A stretch of DNA of 34,803 bases from Nocardia wallacei (GCF_029869545.1 NZ_JARWQD010000107.1:1-34803), one strand, 5' to 3'; shown: positions 15,384 through 23,303, counted from the first letter of the stretch. Numbers and translations are program-made. Notes: generated from the letters alone by a model not told the origin.

Positions 15384-15407
15384 GCGCCTCGAATGTCAAC
15401 GTAAATT
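15379..15407 (+). promoter_or_regulatory. Strong promoter of the HTH/Clp-N operon
   Basis: TTGACG (15379-15384), a 17-bp spacer and TAAATT (15402-15407) make the best consensus-like promoter in the window. The -10 ends six bases before ATG 15414, so the message is probably leaderless. Both hexamers are covered by the two inverted-repeat operators. Confidence 0.75.
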
Positions 15408-15410
15408 GAC
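15395..15410. promoter_or_regulatory. Operator copy 2, GTCAA-N6-TTGAC, over the -10
   Basis: GTCAACGTAAATTGAC repeats the arms and arm spacing of copy 1, 27 bp downstream, and covers the -10 TAAATT. Its right edge is three bases from the start codon. The pair is a clear sign of autorepression by the adjacent HTH protein. Confidence 0.7.
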
Positions 15411-15413
15411 GGC

Positions 15414-15635
15414 ATGAGTGAAGCGACAACGCTGGCGGCCGCCGCCGGAAGTCCCGATCCCAAGGTCGGGCTGCGCGCCGTGCTCGCGCTGCGCCGGTTG
15501 CTCGAGCGACTGGAGGCGATCCAGGTGGCCAACGCCCGCACCCAGGGCTGGTCCTGGCAGGCCATCGCCGACGCGCTCGAGGTCAGCCGCCAGGCGGTCC
15601 ACCAGAAGTACAACCGGAGAGGCGGGATCCGCTGA
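15414..15635 (+). CDS. Small HTH regulator of a split ClpC2-like system
   Basis: A 73-residue protein. A helical N-terminal half (VGLRAVLALRRLLERLEA) leads to a helix-turn-helix near residues 45-68 (WQAIADALEVSRQAV, then HQKYNRR). This pattern is like the DNA-binding part at the front of mycobacterial ClpC2, as I recall it. In this window the HTH part is a separate protein. Its stop overlaps the ATG of the Clp-N gene (TGATG). It is the obvious candidate to bind the paired GTCAA operators in its own promoter. Confidence 0.8.
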   Translation: MSEATTLAAAAGSPDPKVGLRAVLALRRLLERLEAIQVANARTQGWSWQAIADALEVSRQAVHQKYNRRGGIR

Positions 15636-16243
15636 TGTTCGAAAGATTCGACAAGGCAGCCAAGTTCGCGGTCGTCGGCGCCCAGGAGGAGGCGCGCGAG
15701 TTGCGATCGCCCAGTATCGATGTCGAGCACGTCCTGCTGGGCCTCGCAGCGAGCCCCGACGAGGCCCTGCGGAAGGTGCTGTCCGCCAACGGCCTGACCG
15801 CCGAGGGCATCCGAGATGCCCTGTACGACAGGAAATCCGACGCGGACAAGGTGACCGACGCGCCGCTCGGCGAGGAGGACGCCGCCGCGCTGCGCTCCAT
15901 CGGCATCGATCTCGATGCCGTTCGCGAAAGCCTGCAGGCCACCTTCGGCGAGGATGCGCTCGACCGCGCCGTCCCGGCCGAGGAGCAACCGCGCCGCGGC
16001 CGGTTCCGCCTGGGCGGCAGCATGAAGTTCGGGCACATCCCCTTCACCTCGGAGGCCAAGAAGGTGCTGGAACTGTCCCTGCGCGAGGCGATCTCACGCG
16101 GCGACGACCGTATCGAGGCCGGGCACGTGCTGCTCGGCGTGCTGCGCGCCCCGAATCGGACGACCCGGGAGCTGCTGGGCGGCGCGGACGCGATGGCGGG
16201 ATTGCGCCGAGCGGTGCACGACCTGCTCGATCGGGCCGCCTGA
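15635..16243 (+). CDS. Clp N-terminal-domain protein without ATPase (ClpC2-like)
   Basis: A 202-residue protein made of Clp_N repeats only. The first is at residues 1-65 (FDKAAKFAVVGAQEEARELR, then IDVEHVLLGLAASPDEA) and the second at about residues 130-200 (FTSEAKKVLELSLREAI, then RIEAGHVLLGVLR). A charged linker joins them. There is no Walker A or B motif, so it cannot unfold proteins. Clp_N domains bind adaptors, substrates and antibiotics such as cyclomarin. Stand-alone mycobacterial ClpC2 is reported to capture such antibiotics and to regulate its own gene. Here this role would be shared with the HTH protein encoded upstream. Confidence 0.88.
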   Translation: MFERFDKAAKFAVVGAQEEARELRSPSIDVEHVLLGLAASPDEALRKVLSANGLTAEGIRDALYDRKSDADKVTDAPLGEEDAAALRSIGIDLDAVRESLQATFGEDALDRAVPAEEQPRRGRFRLGGSMKFGHIPFTSEAKKVLELSLREAISRGDDRIEAGHVLLGVLRAPNRTTRELLGGADAMAGLRRAVHDLLDRAA

Positions 16244-16272
16244 CGACATACGAGGGCAACCGCGTGGTCGTT

Positions 16273-16291
16273 GCGCCCGGCCTCCGGGCGC
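16273..16291 (+). terminator. Hairpin after the Clp-N gene
   Basis: GCGCCCGG-CCT-CCGGGCGC is a perfect 8-bp GC stem with a three-base loop, 30 bases after the stop. No U-run follows, which is common for actinobacterial terminators. It also sits 10 bases before the -10 of the next gene. Confidence 0.6.
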
Positions 16292-16300
16292 GGCGGCCAT

Positions 16301-16306
16301 TAGCAT
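16301..16306 (+). promoter_or_regulatory. Leaderless-type -10 (TAGCAT) for holin-like gene
   Basis: TAGCAT is followed by six bases and ATG 16313, the leaderless layout seen at several genes here. Confidence 0.5.
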
Positions 16307-16312
16307 GTCGCC

Positions 16313-16696
16313 ATGGTCCTCTTGCTACGCCTGATCATCAACGCGGTCGCGATCTGGCTCGCGGCCACCTGGGTCGGCGACATCGAGCTGGTCAGCCCCG
16401 ACGACCAGGGCACCGGTGCCAAGATCGTGGTGGTGCTGGTCGTGGCGGTGATCTTCGGCCTGATCAACGCCCTGGTGAAGCCGATCGTGAAGCTGCTGTC
16501 GCTGCCGTTGGTGATCGTCACCCTGGGCCTGTTTCTGCTGGTGATCAACGCCCTGATGCTCTGGCTCACGGCCAAGATCACCGAGACCACCGACTACGGC
16601 CTGCGGGTACACGGATTCTGGGCCGCGATACTCGGCGCCATCATCATCACCCTGGTCAACTGGGTCCTCGGGATTCTGGTGCCCGACAGGGACTAG
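16313..16696 (+). CDS. Phage holin superfamily-like (Phage_holin_4_2) membrane protein
   Basis: A 127-residue protein with four hydrophobic helices ([73 protein letters not shown]). This and the [18 protein letters not shown] segment fit the Phage_holin_4_2 (YvlD-like) family. Despite the name, chromosomal members are not phage holins; in Firmicutes a relative is linked to membrane stress. The stop overlaps the stop of the convergent menA by four bases (CTAG). No phage genes are nearby. Confidence 0.85.
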   Translation: MVLLLRLIINAVAIWLAATWVGDIELVSPDDQGTGAKIVVVLVVAVIFGLINALVKPIVKLLSLPLVIVTLGLFLLVINALMLWLTAKITETTDYGLRVHGFWAAILGAIIITLVNWVLGILVPDRD

Positions 16697-17562
16697 GGGA
16701 GTGCCAGGGCGATCGCGGTGAGGATCGACCACACCAGCATCGCCAGGCCGGTGTCGCGCAGCGACGGAATCAGTCCCGGCCCGTTCTCCCCGCCACGCAC
16801 GGGGGCGTTGGAGCGCACCGCGAGGGGCAGCGCCAGCAGCCCGGCCAGCGCCCACGGGGAGCGGATCGTCAGCAGCACCGAGGCCGCGAACGGGACCACC
16901 AGCAGGACCAGATGCAGTGTGCGGGTGCGGGTGTCGCCGAGGCGCACGGCCAGCGTCGTCTTGCCCGTCACCGAATCTGTCGGGATATCGCGCAGGTTGT
17001 TGGTGACCAGCACGGCGCTGGAGAACGCGCCGACCGCCACCGCGCCGACCAGCCCGGCCCAGTCGAGCCGCTGGGCCTGCACGTATTCGGTGCCCAGCAC
17101 CGCGATCAGGCCGAAGAACACGAACACCGCGATCTCGCCGAAGCCGCTGTAGCCGTACGGCTTGGCGCCGCCGGTGTAGAACCACGCCCCGGCCAGGCAG
17201 GCGGCACCGACCAGCAGCAGCCACCACGCCGTGGTGAACACCAGGACCAGGCCGATCGCCGCGGCCACCGTGAGGCTCGCGATCGCCGCGGCGCGCACCG
17301 ACGCCGGTGTCGCCAGCCCCGAACCGACCAGCCGCAGCGGTCCGACCCGCTCGTCGTCGGTGCCGCGAATGCCGTCGGAGTAGTCGTTGGCGTAGTTGAC
17401 CCCGACGATCAGCGCCAGCGACACCAGCAGGCTCAGCACCGCCTTCCACCACACCGCCCCGTCCAGCGACGCGGCCGCGCCGGTGCCGACCAGGATCGGC
17501 GCGATCGCATTGGGGAGGGTGCGCGGACGGGCGCCTTCGAGCCATTGTGCAGCACTTGCCAT
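16693..17562 (-). CDS. menA: 1,4-dihydroxy-2-naphthoate polyprenyltransferase MenA
   Basis: A 289-residue membrane prenyltransferase of the UbiA superfamily that joins a polyprenyl chain to DHNA to give demethylmenaquinone. The first Asp-rich motif is in [19 protein letters not shown] (about residues 56-74) and the second in [18 protein letters not shown]. The N-terminus [20 protein letters not shown] is typical of MenA. About eight hydrophobic helices are visible. The ATG at 17562 is preceded by a TAGGCT -10 at six bases. It is separated from the other men genes in the window by a regulator and an ABC exporter. Confidence 0.95.
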   Translation of the reverse strand: MASAAQWLEGARPRTLPNAIAPILVGTGAAASLDGAVWWKAVLSLLVSLALIVGVNYANDYSDGIRGTDDERVGPLRLVGSGLATPASVRAAAIASLTVAAAIGLVLVFTTAWWLLLVGAACLAGAWFYTGGAKPYGYSGFGEIAVFVFFGLIAVLGTEYVQAQRLDWAGLVGAVAVGAFSSAVLVTNNLRDIPTDSVTGKTTLAVRLGDTRTRTLHLVLLVVPFAASVLLTIRSPWALAGLLALPLAVRSNAPVRGGENGPGLIPSLRDTGLAMLVWSILTAIALALP

Positions 17563-17568
17563 GTGCGA

Positions 17569-17574
17569 AGCCTA
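17569..17574 (-). promoter_or_regulatory. Leaderless-type -10 (TAGGCT) for menA
   Basis: On the minus strand TAGGCT precedes the menA ATG by six bases (TCGCAC). A possible -35, TTGCCG, lies 16 bp further upstream (17591-17596). Confidence 0.6.
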
Positions 17575-17679
17575 ATGCGCGAGGCGGACTCGGCAACCGG
17601 CCGCAGGTGGGGACGCGCGGTGCCGCTGTGGACCGCCCGGTGGGGTGGACCGGCCGAACTACCGTCGTTAGAATTACGA

Positions 17680-17689
17680 CGATATATCG
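17680..17689. promoter_or_regulatory. Palindrome CGATATATCG upstream of the SARP regulator
   Basis: A perfect 10-bp AT-centred palindrome lies 27 bases upstream of ATG 17717 in an otherwise GC-rich gap. It could be a repressor site or overlap the promoter. The regulator that uses it is unknown. Confidence 0.4.
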
Positions 17690-17716
17690 AAGATCTGGCG
17701 AGGGGTGTGAGGGACA

Positions 17717-20700
17717 ATGAAGGTGAGCAATGTCGATTCCGCGCGCCCGAAAATCCCTCGACCGGTCACATACGATTGCGACGGCATGTTTCCTGATCAC
17801 AACGGTTCCGTAGGCGCCGGGTCGGCGCACACCCGGCCGGGTACGGGCCGGGAGACCGGGCTGCCCGCCGTCGATCAGGTACAGGTGGCACTGCTGGGCG
17901 AGATCGCGGTGCGGCGCGAGGGGGAGCTGGCGCCGATTCCCGGCGCGCGAGCGCGGCTGCTGGTCGCGGCGCTGGCCGTACATCCCGGCCGCAGTCGCAG
18001 CGCACAGGCGCTGATCGACGACGTCTGGGGTGATCGACCGCCCCGGGCGCCGATGAATGCGCTGCACACCCAGGTGTCGCGATTGCGCTCGGCGCTGCCC
18101 GAGGGCGCCCTGGAGATCGGCCCGGCGGGATACCGGCTGGTGCTGCCGGAGGATCGGATCGATCTGACCCTGGCCCGGCGGCTGCATCGCGAGGCCGTGG
18201 AACTGTTCGACGGCGGCGATGCGCAGGGCTGTCTCGACCGGATCGCGCGGGCGCGGGCGCTGTGGCGGGGCGAGCCGGGATCGGACCTGCCGCCGGGGCC
18301 GGTGGCCGACGAATTGGCCCAGGTGGCGGCGGCCACTGCGGCGGCCCTCGATGCGCTGGAACTCGCCGCCCGGGAGAGCGCGGGGGATATGTCCGGCGCG
18401 GTCGGCGTGGCCCGGCGGATCGCGGCGGCCGAACCGCTGGACGAGCCCGCCCACACCACCCTGATGCGGCTGCTCGCCCTCGACGGCCGGGCCACCGAGG
18501 CGCTGGATGTGTTCGCGACGTTGCGGGCGCGGCTGGGCGACGAACTCGGTACCGATCCGGGGCCCGCCCTGGTGGCGCTGAATACCGCCATCCTGCGCGG
18601 AGATCCGCTGCCCGGAGGCGGGACCGGGCGGGCGCCGCGGTCCGAACGCAATCCCGCACAGCAGGTTTCGACCGCGCAGCACGCGCTACTACCGGAGGAC
18701 GGCCGGGAATCGGCCGCGCCGCAGGCGCTCTCGGCGATCGGCCTGCGGGCCGCGCCGAACCCGCTGCTGGGCCGCGACGCCGACCTGAACGCGCTCGAAC
18801 GCCTGGTGCGCAGCTCGCGGGTGACCACGATCCTCGGGCCCGGGGGCACCGGAAAGACAAGGGTGGCCAACGAACTGGGCTCCCGGGTGGCCAGGGATCA
18901 GGGGGTGGTGCTGGTGGAGCTGGCCTCCCAGCGCCCCGCCCCGGAGGGATTGGGCGCGACCTGCGCCGAGATCGAGGCGGCGATCGGCACGACGCTCGGA
19001 GTCAGCGAATACTCCCGCGACACCAATGTGCTGCGTCCGAACCAGATCGTCGACGGACGCGGTCGGCTGCGGGAGGCGCTGTCGCGGCGGCCGATGCTGC
19101 TGATCCTGGACAACTGCGAGCATCTGATCGATGCGGTGGCCGAGGTCGTCGCCGACCTGGTCGGTGCCTGTGACCAGCTGACCGTGCTCACCACCAGCCG
19201 GGCGCCGCTGGCGATCACCGCCGAGACCGTGTATCCCCTGCCGCCGCTGGCCATCGCCGCGCACGGCTCGCCCGCGACCGATCTGTTCGCCGCGCGTGCG
19301 CGCGCGGTGCGGCCGTCGGTGCGCCTGAATCCCGAGGCGGTGGCGCGGCTGTGCCGCACGCTGGACGGGCTGCCCCTGGCCATCGAGCTGGCGGCGGCGC
19401 GGGTGCGCACCATGAGCGTGGAGGAGATCGAGACCAGGCTCGAACATCGGTTCACGTTGCTGCGCAGCGGCGATCGCACGTCGCCGGAGCGGCACCGGAC
19501 CCTGCACGCGGTGATCGAGTGGAGCTGGAATCTGCTCGACCCCGAACAGCAGGTGGCGCTGCGCCGGCTGTGCCGCTTCCCGGCCGGATTCACCCTGGCC
19601 GCAGCGGAATCCGTGGCCGGTGGGACCGACCTGATCGATCCCGCGGGCGCGGTCGAGGGCCTGGTGAGCCAGTCGCTGCTCACCGTCCTCGCCGACGACG
19701 GTGCGACACCGACGCGCTACCGAATGCTGGAAACCGTGCGCGAATTCGGCGAGGAACAGCTGGTCGCGGCCGGTGAGGCCGATCTCGTCATGGATCGGAT
19801 GTGTTGCTGGGCAAGGGAATTCGCACTCGATGCCGCGCAGCGGTATCACGGCGACGAACAGGTCCGGACGGTCCTGTCGGTAGCGGCGGAGATGGACAAT
19901 CTGCTCGCCGTGCTCCGCTACGCGCTCGATCGCGCCGACCCTGTGACGGCCTACACGGTCTTCCCGGTGCTGGCCACCCTGTGGGTGATGCGTGGCGCGC
20001 ACCTCGAGCTGACGAACTGGGCGCCCCGGATCCTCGCGGTGCGGCCCGGTGTGGTCCGCACGCAGAGCGAGGCGGACCTGCAACTGCAGACCTGCGTCCT
20101 GGTCGGTGCGCATCTGATGTTCATCGATGCCGGGTTGCGCGACTTCGCGATCCTGCGCACCCGCGCCCGGCGGGTGCTGCGCTCGGGGGTGCCACTGACC
20201 CCGATGTTCCGATACCTCGGCGAATTGATCTGCCTGCGAACCAGTGTCACCGCGCTGGCCCGCAAGCTGGCGGCGGGCACCCGCGACGCCGACGAGGGCG
20301 TGCGGATGATGGCGTACATGCTGCGCGCCAACATGCGCGAGAACAACAGCGACGTCCACGGTTCGACGCAGGACGCGACCCGGGTGCTGAAGCTGGTCGA
20401 ATCCCACGATGTGTGGGGGACCGCGATGGCCTGCCAGCATCTGGGCCAGATGTCCGCCCAGGCGGCGAACTATTGGGATTCGGCGGGCTACTACCGCCGC
20501 GCCGCGGATCAGCTGCAACTGCTGCACAGCTACGAGGAAAGCGTGGAAATCCGTAGCTACCTTGCGGTTTCGCTGGTCGGCTCCGGAATGCCGGAGCAGG
20601 CCCGCATCGAACTGGAGCAGGCGCTGGGCATGGTGGACGACGGTACCGACCTCGACGACCCGGGGCCGCGGCCCAACCAGCGCCGCGGCACGGTGGCCGC

Positions 20701-21223
20701 GGGCCTGGGCGAACTGGAGCTGAGCGAGGGCGATATCGAGCGCGGCCTGCGGCTGTTCCGGCGGTCGCTGGAGTTGTTCTCCTGGCCCAACCAGTCCGCG
20801 GCGCCGGGTCCGGGCGACATCATGGTGGCCAGTGCGGTGCTCGACGCGCATCTGCTCCACGGACGGTTGGATCTGGTTCCCGAGCTGCCGCAACAGCTGA
20901 TCGCGGCCGCGCGGTCGCGGCTGGCCCAGTACGTCGACCTGCCGCAGATCGGCGCGGTCGCCTGTGCGGTCGGCTCGTATCTCGTCGCCACCGCCGCGGC
21001 TCCCGAACCGGGGTTGACCCTGCTGGCGCTCTGCCCGAAAGTCGGTGGGCGCCAGGACTTTCCGTCCATGCGCTGGGAACGGCACGTGGAACTGCACCGG
21101 CGCGTGGTCGGGGAGGCGGCGATGACGTCCGCGCGGCAGTCGGTGGCCGGGCTGAACCGTCGTCGCGCGGCCGAACGGGTCATGCGGCTGCTGGACGAGC
21201 TCTCCGGCGTCCACGACGAATGA
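17717..21223 (+). CDS. SARP/AfsR-type regulator: OmpR-like HTH, BTAD, NB-ARC, TPR-like region
   Basis: A 1168-residue multidomain regulator. Residues 1-55 are unstructured. About 56-140 form an OmpR/PhoB-type winged helix (LLGEIAVRREGE, then MNALHTQVSRLRSALP). About 145-295 form the bacterial transcriptional activator domain. An NB-ARC-like ATPase follows, with Walker A LGPGGTGKTRVANEL near 373-388 and Walker B RPMLLILDNCEHL near 458-470. The segment HAVIEWSWNLLDPEQQVALRRL is cut here to its first 20 residues, HAVIEWSWNLLDPEQQVALR. The C-terminal 450 residues are helical and TPR-like. Such proteins activate target promoters at 11-bp-spaced heptamer repeats. Matching repeats occur upstream of drrA. 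The start could also be ATG 17786. Confidence 0.9.
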   Translation: MKVSNVDSARPKIPRPVTYDCDGMFPDHNGSVGAGSAHTRPGTGRETGLPAVDQVQVALLGEIAVRREGELAPIPGARARLLVAALAVHPGRSRSAQALIDDVWGDRPPRAPMNALHTQVSRLRSALPEGALEIGPAGYRLVLPEDRIDLTLARRLHREAVELFDGGDAQGCLDRIARARALWRGEPGSDLPPGPVADELAQVAAATAAALDALELAARESAGDMSGAVGVARRIAAAEPLDEPAHTTLMRLLALDGRATEALDVFATLRARLGDELGTDPGPALVALNTAILRGDPLPGGGTGRAPRSERNPAQQVSTAQHALLPEDGRESAAPQALSAIGLRAAPNPLLGRDADLNALERLVRSSRVTTILGPGGTGKTRVANELGSRVARDQGVVLVELASQRPAPEGLGATCAEIEAAIGTTLGVSEYSRDTNVLRPNQIVDGRGRLREALSRRPMLLILDNCEHLIDAVAEVVADLVGACDQLTVLTTSRAPLAITAETVYPLPPLAIAAHGSPATDLFAARARAVRPSVRLNPEAVARLCRTLDGLPLAIELAAARVRTMSVEEIETRLEHRFTLLRSGDRTSPERHRTLHAVIEWSWNLLDPEQQVALRRLCRFPAGFTLAAAESVAGGTDLIDPAGAVEGLVSQSLLTVLADDGATPTRYRMLETVREFGEEQLVAAGEADLVMDRMCCWAREFALDAAQRYHGDEQVRTVLSVAAEMDNLLAVLRYALDRADPVTAYTVFPVLATLWVMRGAHLELTNWAPRILAVRPGVVRTQSEADLQLQTCVLVGAHLMFIDAGLRDFAILRTRARRVLRSGVPLTPMFRYLGELICLRTSVTALARKLAAGTRDADEGVRMMAYMLRANMRENNSDVHGSTQDATRVLKLVESHDVWGTAMACQHLGQMSAQAANYWDSAGYYRRAADQLQLLHSYEESVEIRSYLAVSLVGSGMPEQARIELEQALGMVDDGTDLDDPGPRPNQRRGTVAAGLGELELSEGDIERGLRLFRRSLELFSWPNQSAAPGPGDIMVASAVLDAHLLHGRLDLVPELPQQLIAAARSRLAQYVDLPQIGAVACAVGSYLVATAAAPEPGLTLLALCPKVGGRQDFPSMRWERHVELHRRVVGEAAMTSARQSVAGLNRRRAAERVMRLLDELSGVHDE

Positions 21224-21276
21224 GCGTGTACGCCCGGGGCGTTGGCGATAGGGGGGCACGCGCGGTACGGTCGGGC

Positions 21277-22119
21277 TCACGCCCGGCGCATGTACGCCCG
21301 GATGGCCAGCGGTGCGAAGATCGCGATCACGGCGACCGAACCGACCAGGCACCAGACCAGGTTGGCCGAGTAGACGTTGCCGTTCATCAGCTCGCGGCAG
21401 GCGTTGACCATGTAGTAGATGGGGTTGACCTTGTTCAATCCCTGCATCCAGCCCGGCATCGTGCTGACCAGGGCGAAGGCCCCGGACATGAACGTCAGCG
21501 GGAACATGATCATCATCGAGATGCCCTGCACCGACGCGGCGCTCTTACCGGTGACGCCGACCAGCGCCCAGATCCAGCTGATCGCGAACGAGCAGGCCAC
21601 GACGACCAGGCCCGCGACCACGACCCCGAGCACACCGCCCGCGGGCCGGTAGCCCAGGATCAGTCCCACCACGATGGTGAGGGTGGTGGCGATGCCGTAC
21701 CGCACCATATCGGCGATCAGCGCACCGGCCAGGGCCGAAACCCGGGCGATGGGAAGGGATTTGAACCGGTCGAAGACGCCCTTGTCCATATCCTCGCGCA
21801 GCTGCGTGCCGGTCACGACCGAGGTGAGCACCACGGTCTGCACCAGGATGCCCGGAATCAGCACCGGCAGGTAGGCCTGCACGCTGCCGCCGATGGCGCC
21901 GCCGAAGATGTAGGCGAACAGCGCCGTGAACAGGATCGGCTGAATCGTGACATCGAACAGCTGCTCGGGATTGTGCTTGATCTTCAGGATGCCGCGGTAG
22001 GCCATGGTGAACGAGTTCGCCACGGTCTGCCGGAACGAAATGTGGTTGCTGACAGGGGGAATCGCGGCACGTGCCGCGTGTCGCCCAGCCTGTGTGGGGG
22101 CGGTCAGAGTGGTGGTCAT
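21277..22119 (-). CDS. drrB: ABC-2 type exporter permease (DrrB-like)
   Basis: A 280-residue permease of the DrrB/ABC-2 family. After a short cytoplasmic N-terminus come six hydrophobic segments, starting with IQPILFTALFAYIFGGAIGG. The typical EDMDKGVFDRFKSLPIARVS loop lies between the second and third, and a conserved NPIYYMVNACRELMNG segment lies near the end. The ATG at 22119 overlaps the stop of the ATPase gene (ATGA). The pair forms a drug- or lipid-type exporter. The real cargo is unknown, so the drr symbols denote family only. It ends 53 bases from the convergent SARP gene. Confidence 0.9.
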   Translation of the reverse strand: MTTTLTAPTQAGRHAARAAIPPVSNHISFRQTVANSFTMAYRGILKIKHNPEQLFDVTIQPILFTALFAYIFGGAIGGSVQAYLPVLIPGILVQTVVLTSVVTGTQLREDMDKGVFDRFKSLPIARVSALAGALIADMVRYGIATTLTIVVGLILGYRPAGGVLGVVVAGLVVVACSFAISWIWALVGVTGKSAASVQGISMMIMFPLTFMSGAFALVSTMPGWMQGLNKVNPIYYMVNACRELMNGNVYSANLVWCLVGSVAVIAIFAPLAIRAYMRRA

Positions 22120-23117
22120 GCCGCACTCCTTTCGGTGTTGTCGTCGGCGCCGTGGCCGGTGATCGCGAAGAACACCTCGTCCAGGCTCGGCTTGCTGACG
22201 GTGATCTCGTCGACCCGGATGTCGTTGTCGCGCAACCGGATCAGCAGGTCGGCGGTGATGCCGGGATCGTCCAGCGGGGCGGTGATGCGCCGCGCCTCGG
22301 GGCTGACGCTCGCCTCGACGAGCCGTCCGGCCGCGCTGGACAGGAATTCGCCGATGAGCGTGCGTCCCTGCTCGATCAGCTCCGGATCGGCCAGCGTGAC
22401 CTGTAGCGCCGACAGCCCGACCGAGGCCTTGAGCTGGTCGGAGGTGCCGTCGGCGATGACCTTGCCGCGGTCGATGACCGCGATCCGATCGGCCAGCTGG
22501 TCGGCCTCGTCCAGGTACTGGGTGGTCAGCAGTACGGTCGCACCCTCGCGGACCAGCCGCCGGATGGTTTCCCACATCTGCGCGCGGGTGCGCGGGTCCA
22601 GGCCGGTGGTCGGCTCGTCGAGGAACAGCAGCGGCGGGGTCGCGATCAGGCTGGCGGCCAGATCGAGCCGGCGCCGCATGCCGCCGGAGAAGTTCTCCAG
22701 TGCCTTGTCGGCGGCCTCGGTCAGCCCGAATTCCTCGAGCAGTTCGGCCGACTTGCGCTTGGCCTCGGACCTGCTCAGGCCGAGCAGGCGGGAGAAGATC
22801 ACCAGATTCTCGGTGGCGCTCAGCTTTTCGTCCACCGAGGCGTACTGGCCGGTGACGCCGATCAGGGACCGGACCGCGGTCGGCTCGGCCACCACGTCGT
22901 GGCCGAAGATTCGGGCGCTGCCCCCGTCCGGGCGCAGCAGGGTCGCGAGCATGCGGATGGTGGTGGTCTTACCGGCTCCGTTGGGACCCAGCACGCCGTA
23001 GACGGCGCCCTGCGGCACCGCCAGGCTCACGCCGTCGACGGCTCGCTGCTCCTCGAAGACCTTGACCAGCCCCTCCGCCTCGATCGCGAGAGCATCAGCA
23101 GGTGCATAAGAAGTCAT
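22116..23117 (-). CDS. drrA: ABC exporter ATP-binding protein (DrrA-like)
   Basis: A 333-residue ATPase with Walker A GPNGAGKTTT at residues 44-53, Q-loop GVTGQYASVDEKLS, signature FSGGMRRRLDLA and Walker B LLFLDEPTTGLD. It also has the long C-terminal extension typical of DrrA (VSKPSLDEVFFAITGHG), which contacts the permease. It drives the DrrB-like permease encoded next. The ATG at 23117 has no clear ribosome site. A CACAGT hexamer seven bases upstream suggests a leaderless message. Upstream lie three TTGCAC direct repeats and then 29-bp tandem repeats. Confidence 0.93.
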   Translation of the reverse strand: MTSYAPADALAIEAEGLVKVFEEQRAVDGVSLAVPQGAVYGVLGPNGAGKTTTIRMLATLLRPDGGSARIFGHDVVAEPTAVRSLIGVTGQYASVDEKLSATENLVIFSRLLGLSRSEAKRKSAELLEEFGLTEAADKALENFSGGMRRRLDLAASLIATPPLLFLDEPTTGLDPRTRAQMWETIRRLVREGATVLLTTQYLDEADQLADRIAVIDRGKVIADGTSDQLKASVGLSALQVTLADPELIEQGRTLIGEFLSSAAGRLVEASVSPEARRITAPLDDPGITADLLIRLRDNDIRVDEITVSKPSLDEVFFAITGHGADDNTERSAA

Positions 23118-23140
23118 GCCACCCACTGTGACCCCCCGAT

Positions 23141-23169
23141 CTTGCACGCCCCTTGCACCGCTGTTGCAC
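23141..23169 (-). promoter_or_regulatory. Three heptamer direct repeats at 11-bp period upstream of drrA
   Basis: On the minus strand the heptamers GTGCAAC, GTGCAAG and GTGCAAG lie at 23169-23163, 23158-23152 and 23147-23141, each separated by exactly 4 bases. The last is 10 bases before a CACAGT hexamer (23130-23125), which in turn is seven bases from the drrA ATG. Heptamer repeats with 11-bp period just upstream of the -10 are the known architecture of SARP activator sites; PhoP-type response regulators use a similar layout. The SARP gene of this window lies beyond drrB. Confidence 0.65.
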
Positions 23170-23189
23170 GCCCCCGCCCCACTGTGCTC

Positions 23190-23303
23190 TGGTGGTGTGG
23201 CTGCCATCTGGGTATTTCTGGTGGTGTGGCTGCCATCTGGGCATTTCTGGTGGTGTGGCTGCCACCTCGGCATTTTCGGCGGTGTGGCTGCCTTACATAT
23301 TTC
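23190..23303. repeat. Tandem 29-bp repeats (about four units)
   Basis: Units at 23190-23218, 23219-23247, 23248-23276 and a diverged 27-bp copy at 23277-23303 share the core TGGTGTGGCTGCC (unit 4 differs outside GGTGTGGCTGCC). Units 1 and 2 differ at one base and unit 3 at a few. They abut head to tail without spacers, so this is not a CRISPR array. The last unit runs into the hairpin element at the end of menE. The array lies between menE and the drrA control region. Confidence 0.85.

Noticed and set aside
16313..16696. Prophage remnant because of the holin-like name
   Set aside because: The family is a chromosomal membrane family, and no other phage gene is near.
15418..17796. Open plus-strand frame of 792 codons through the Clp-N, holin-like and menA region
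   Set aside because: It runs out of frame through four well-supported genes and has shadow composition.
16325..18682. Open minus-strand frame of 785 codons across menA and the SARP start
   Set aside because: It is antisense or out of frame to menA and the SARP gene, which have clear motifs. The amino-acid mix (Arg, Gly, His, Gln) is that of a GC-rich shadow frame.
21228..21299. Direct repeat TGTACGCCCGG at the ends of the SARP and drrB genes as an attachment site
   Set aside because: Only 11 bp in GC-rich sequence, one copy is inside the drrB coding end, and no integrase is present.
18689..21352. Open minus-strand frame of 887 codons opposite the SARP gene
   Set aside because: It has no recognisable domain. 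The opposite strand has HTH, BTAD and NB-ARC motifs. Long antisense frames are expected at this GC content.
21220..23001. Open plus-strand frame of 593 codons opposite drrAB
   Set aside because: DrrA and DrrB motifs on the minus strand are unambiguous.
23141..23169. PHO box reading of the drrA repeats
   Set aside because: The period fits, but the heptamer GTGCAAG is unlike the GTTCACC-type PHO repeat, so a SARP reading is preferred. It is kept as an alternative.
23190..23303. Possible CRISPR array
   Set aside because: The 29-bp units abut directly with no unique spacers, and no cas gene is present.
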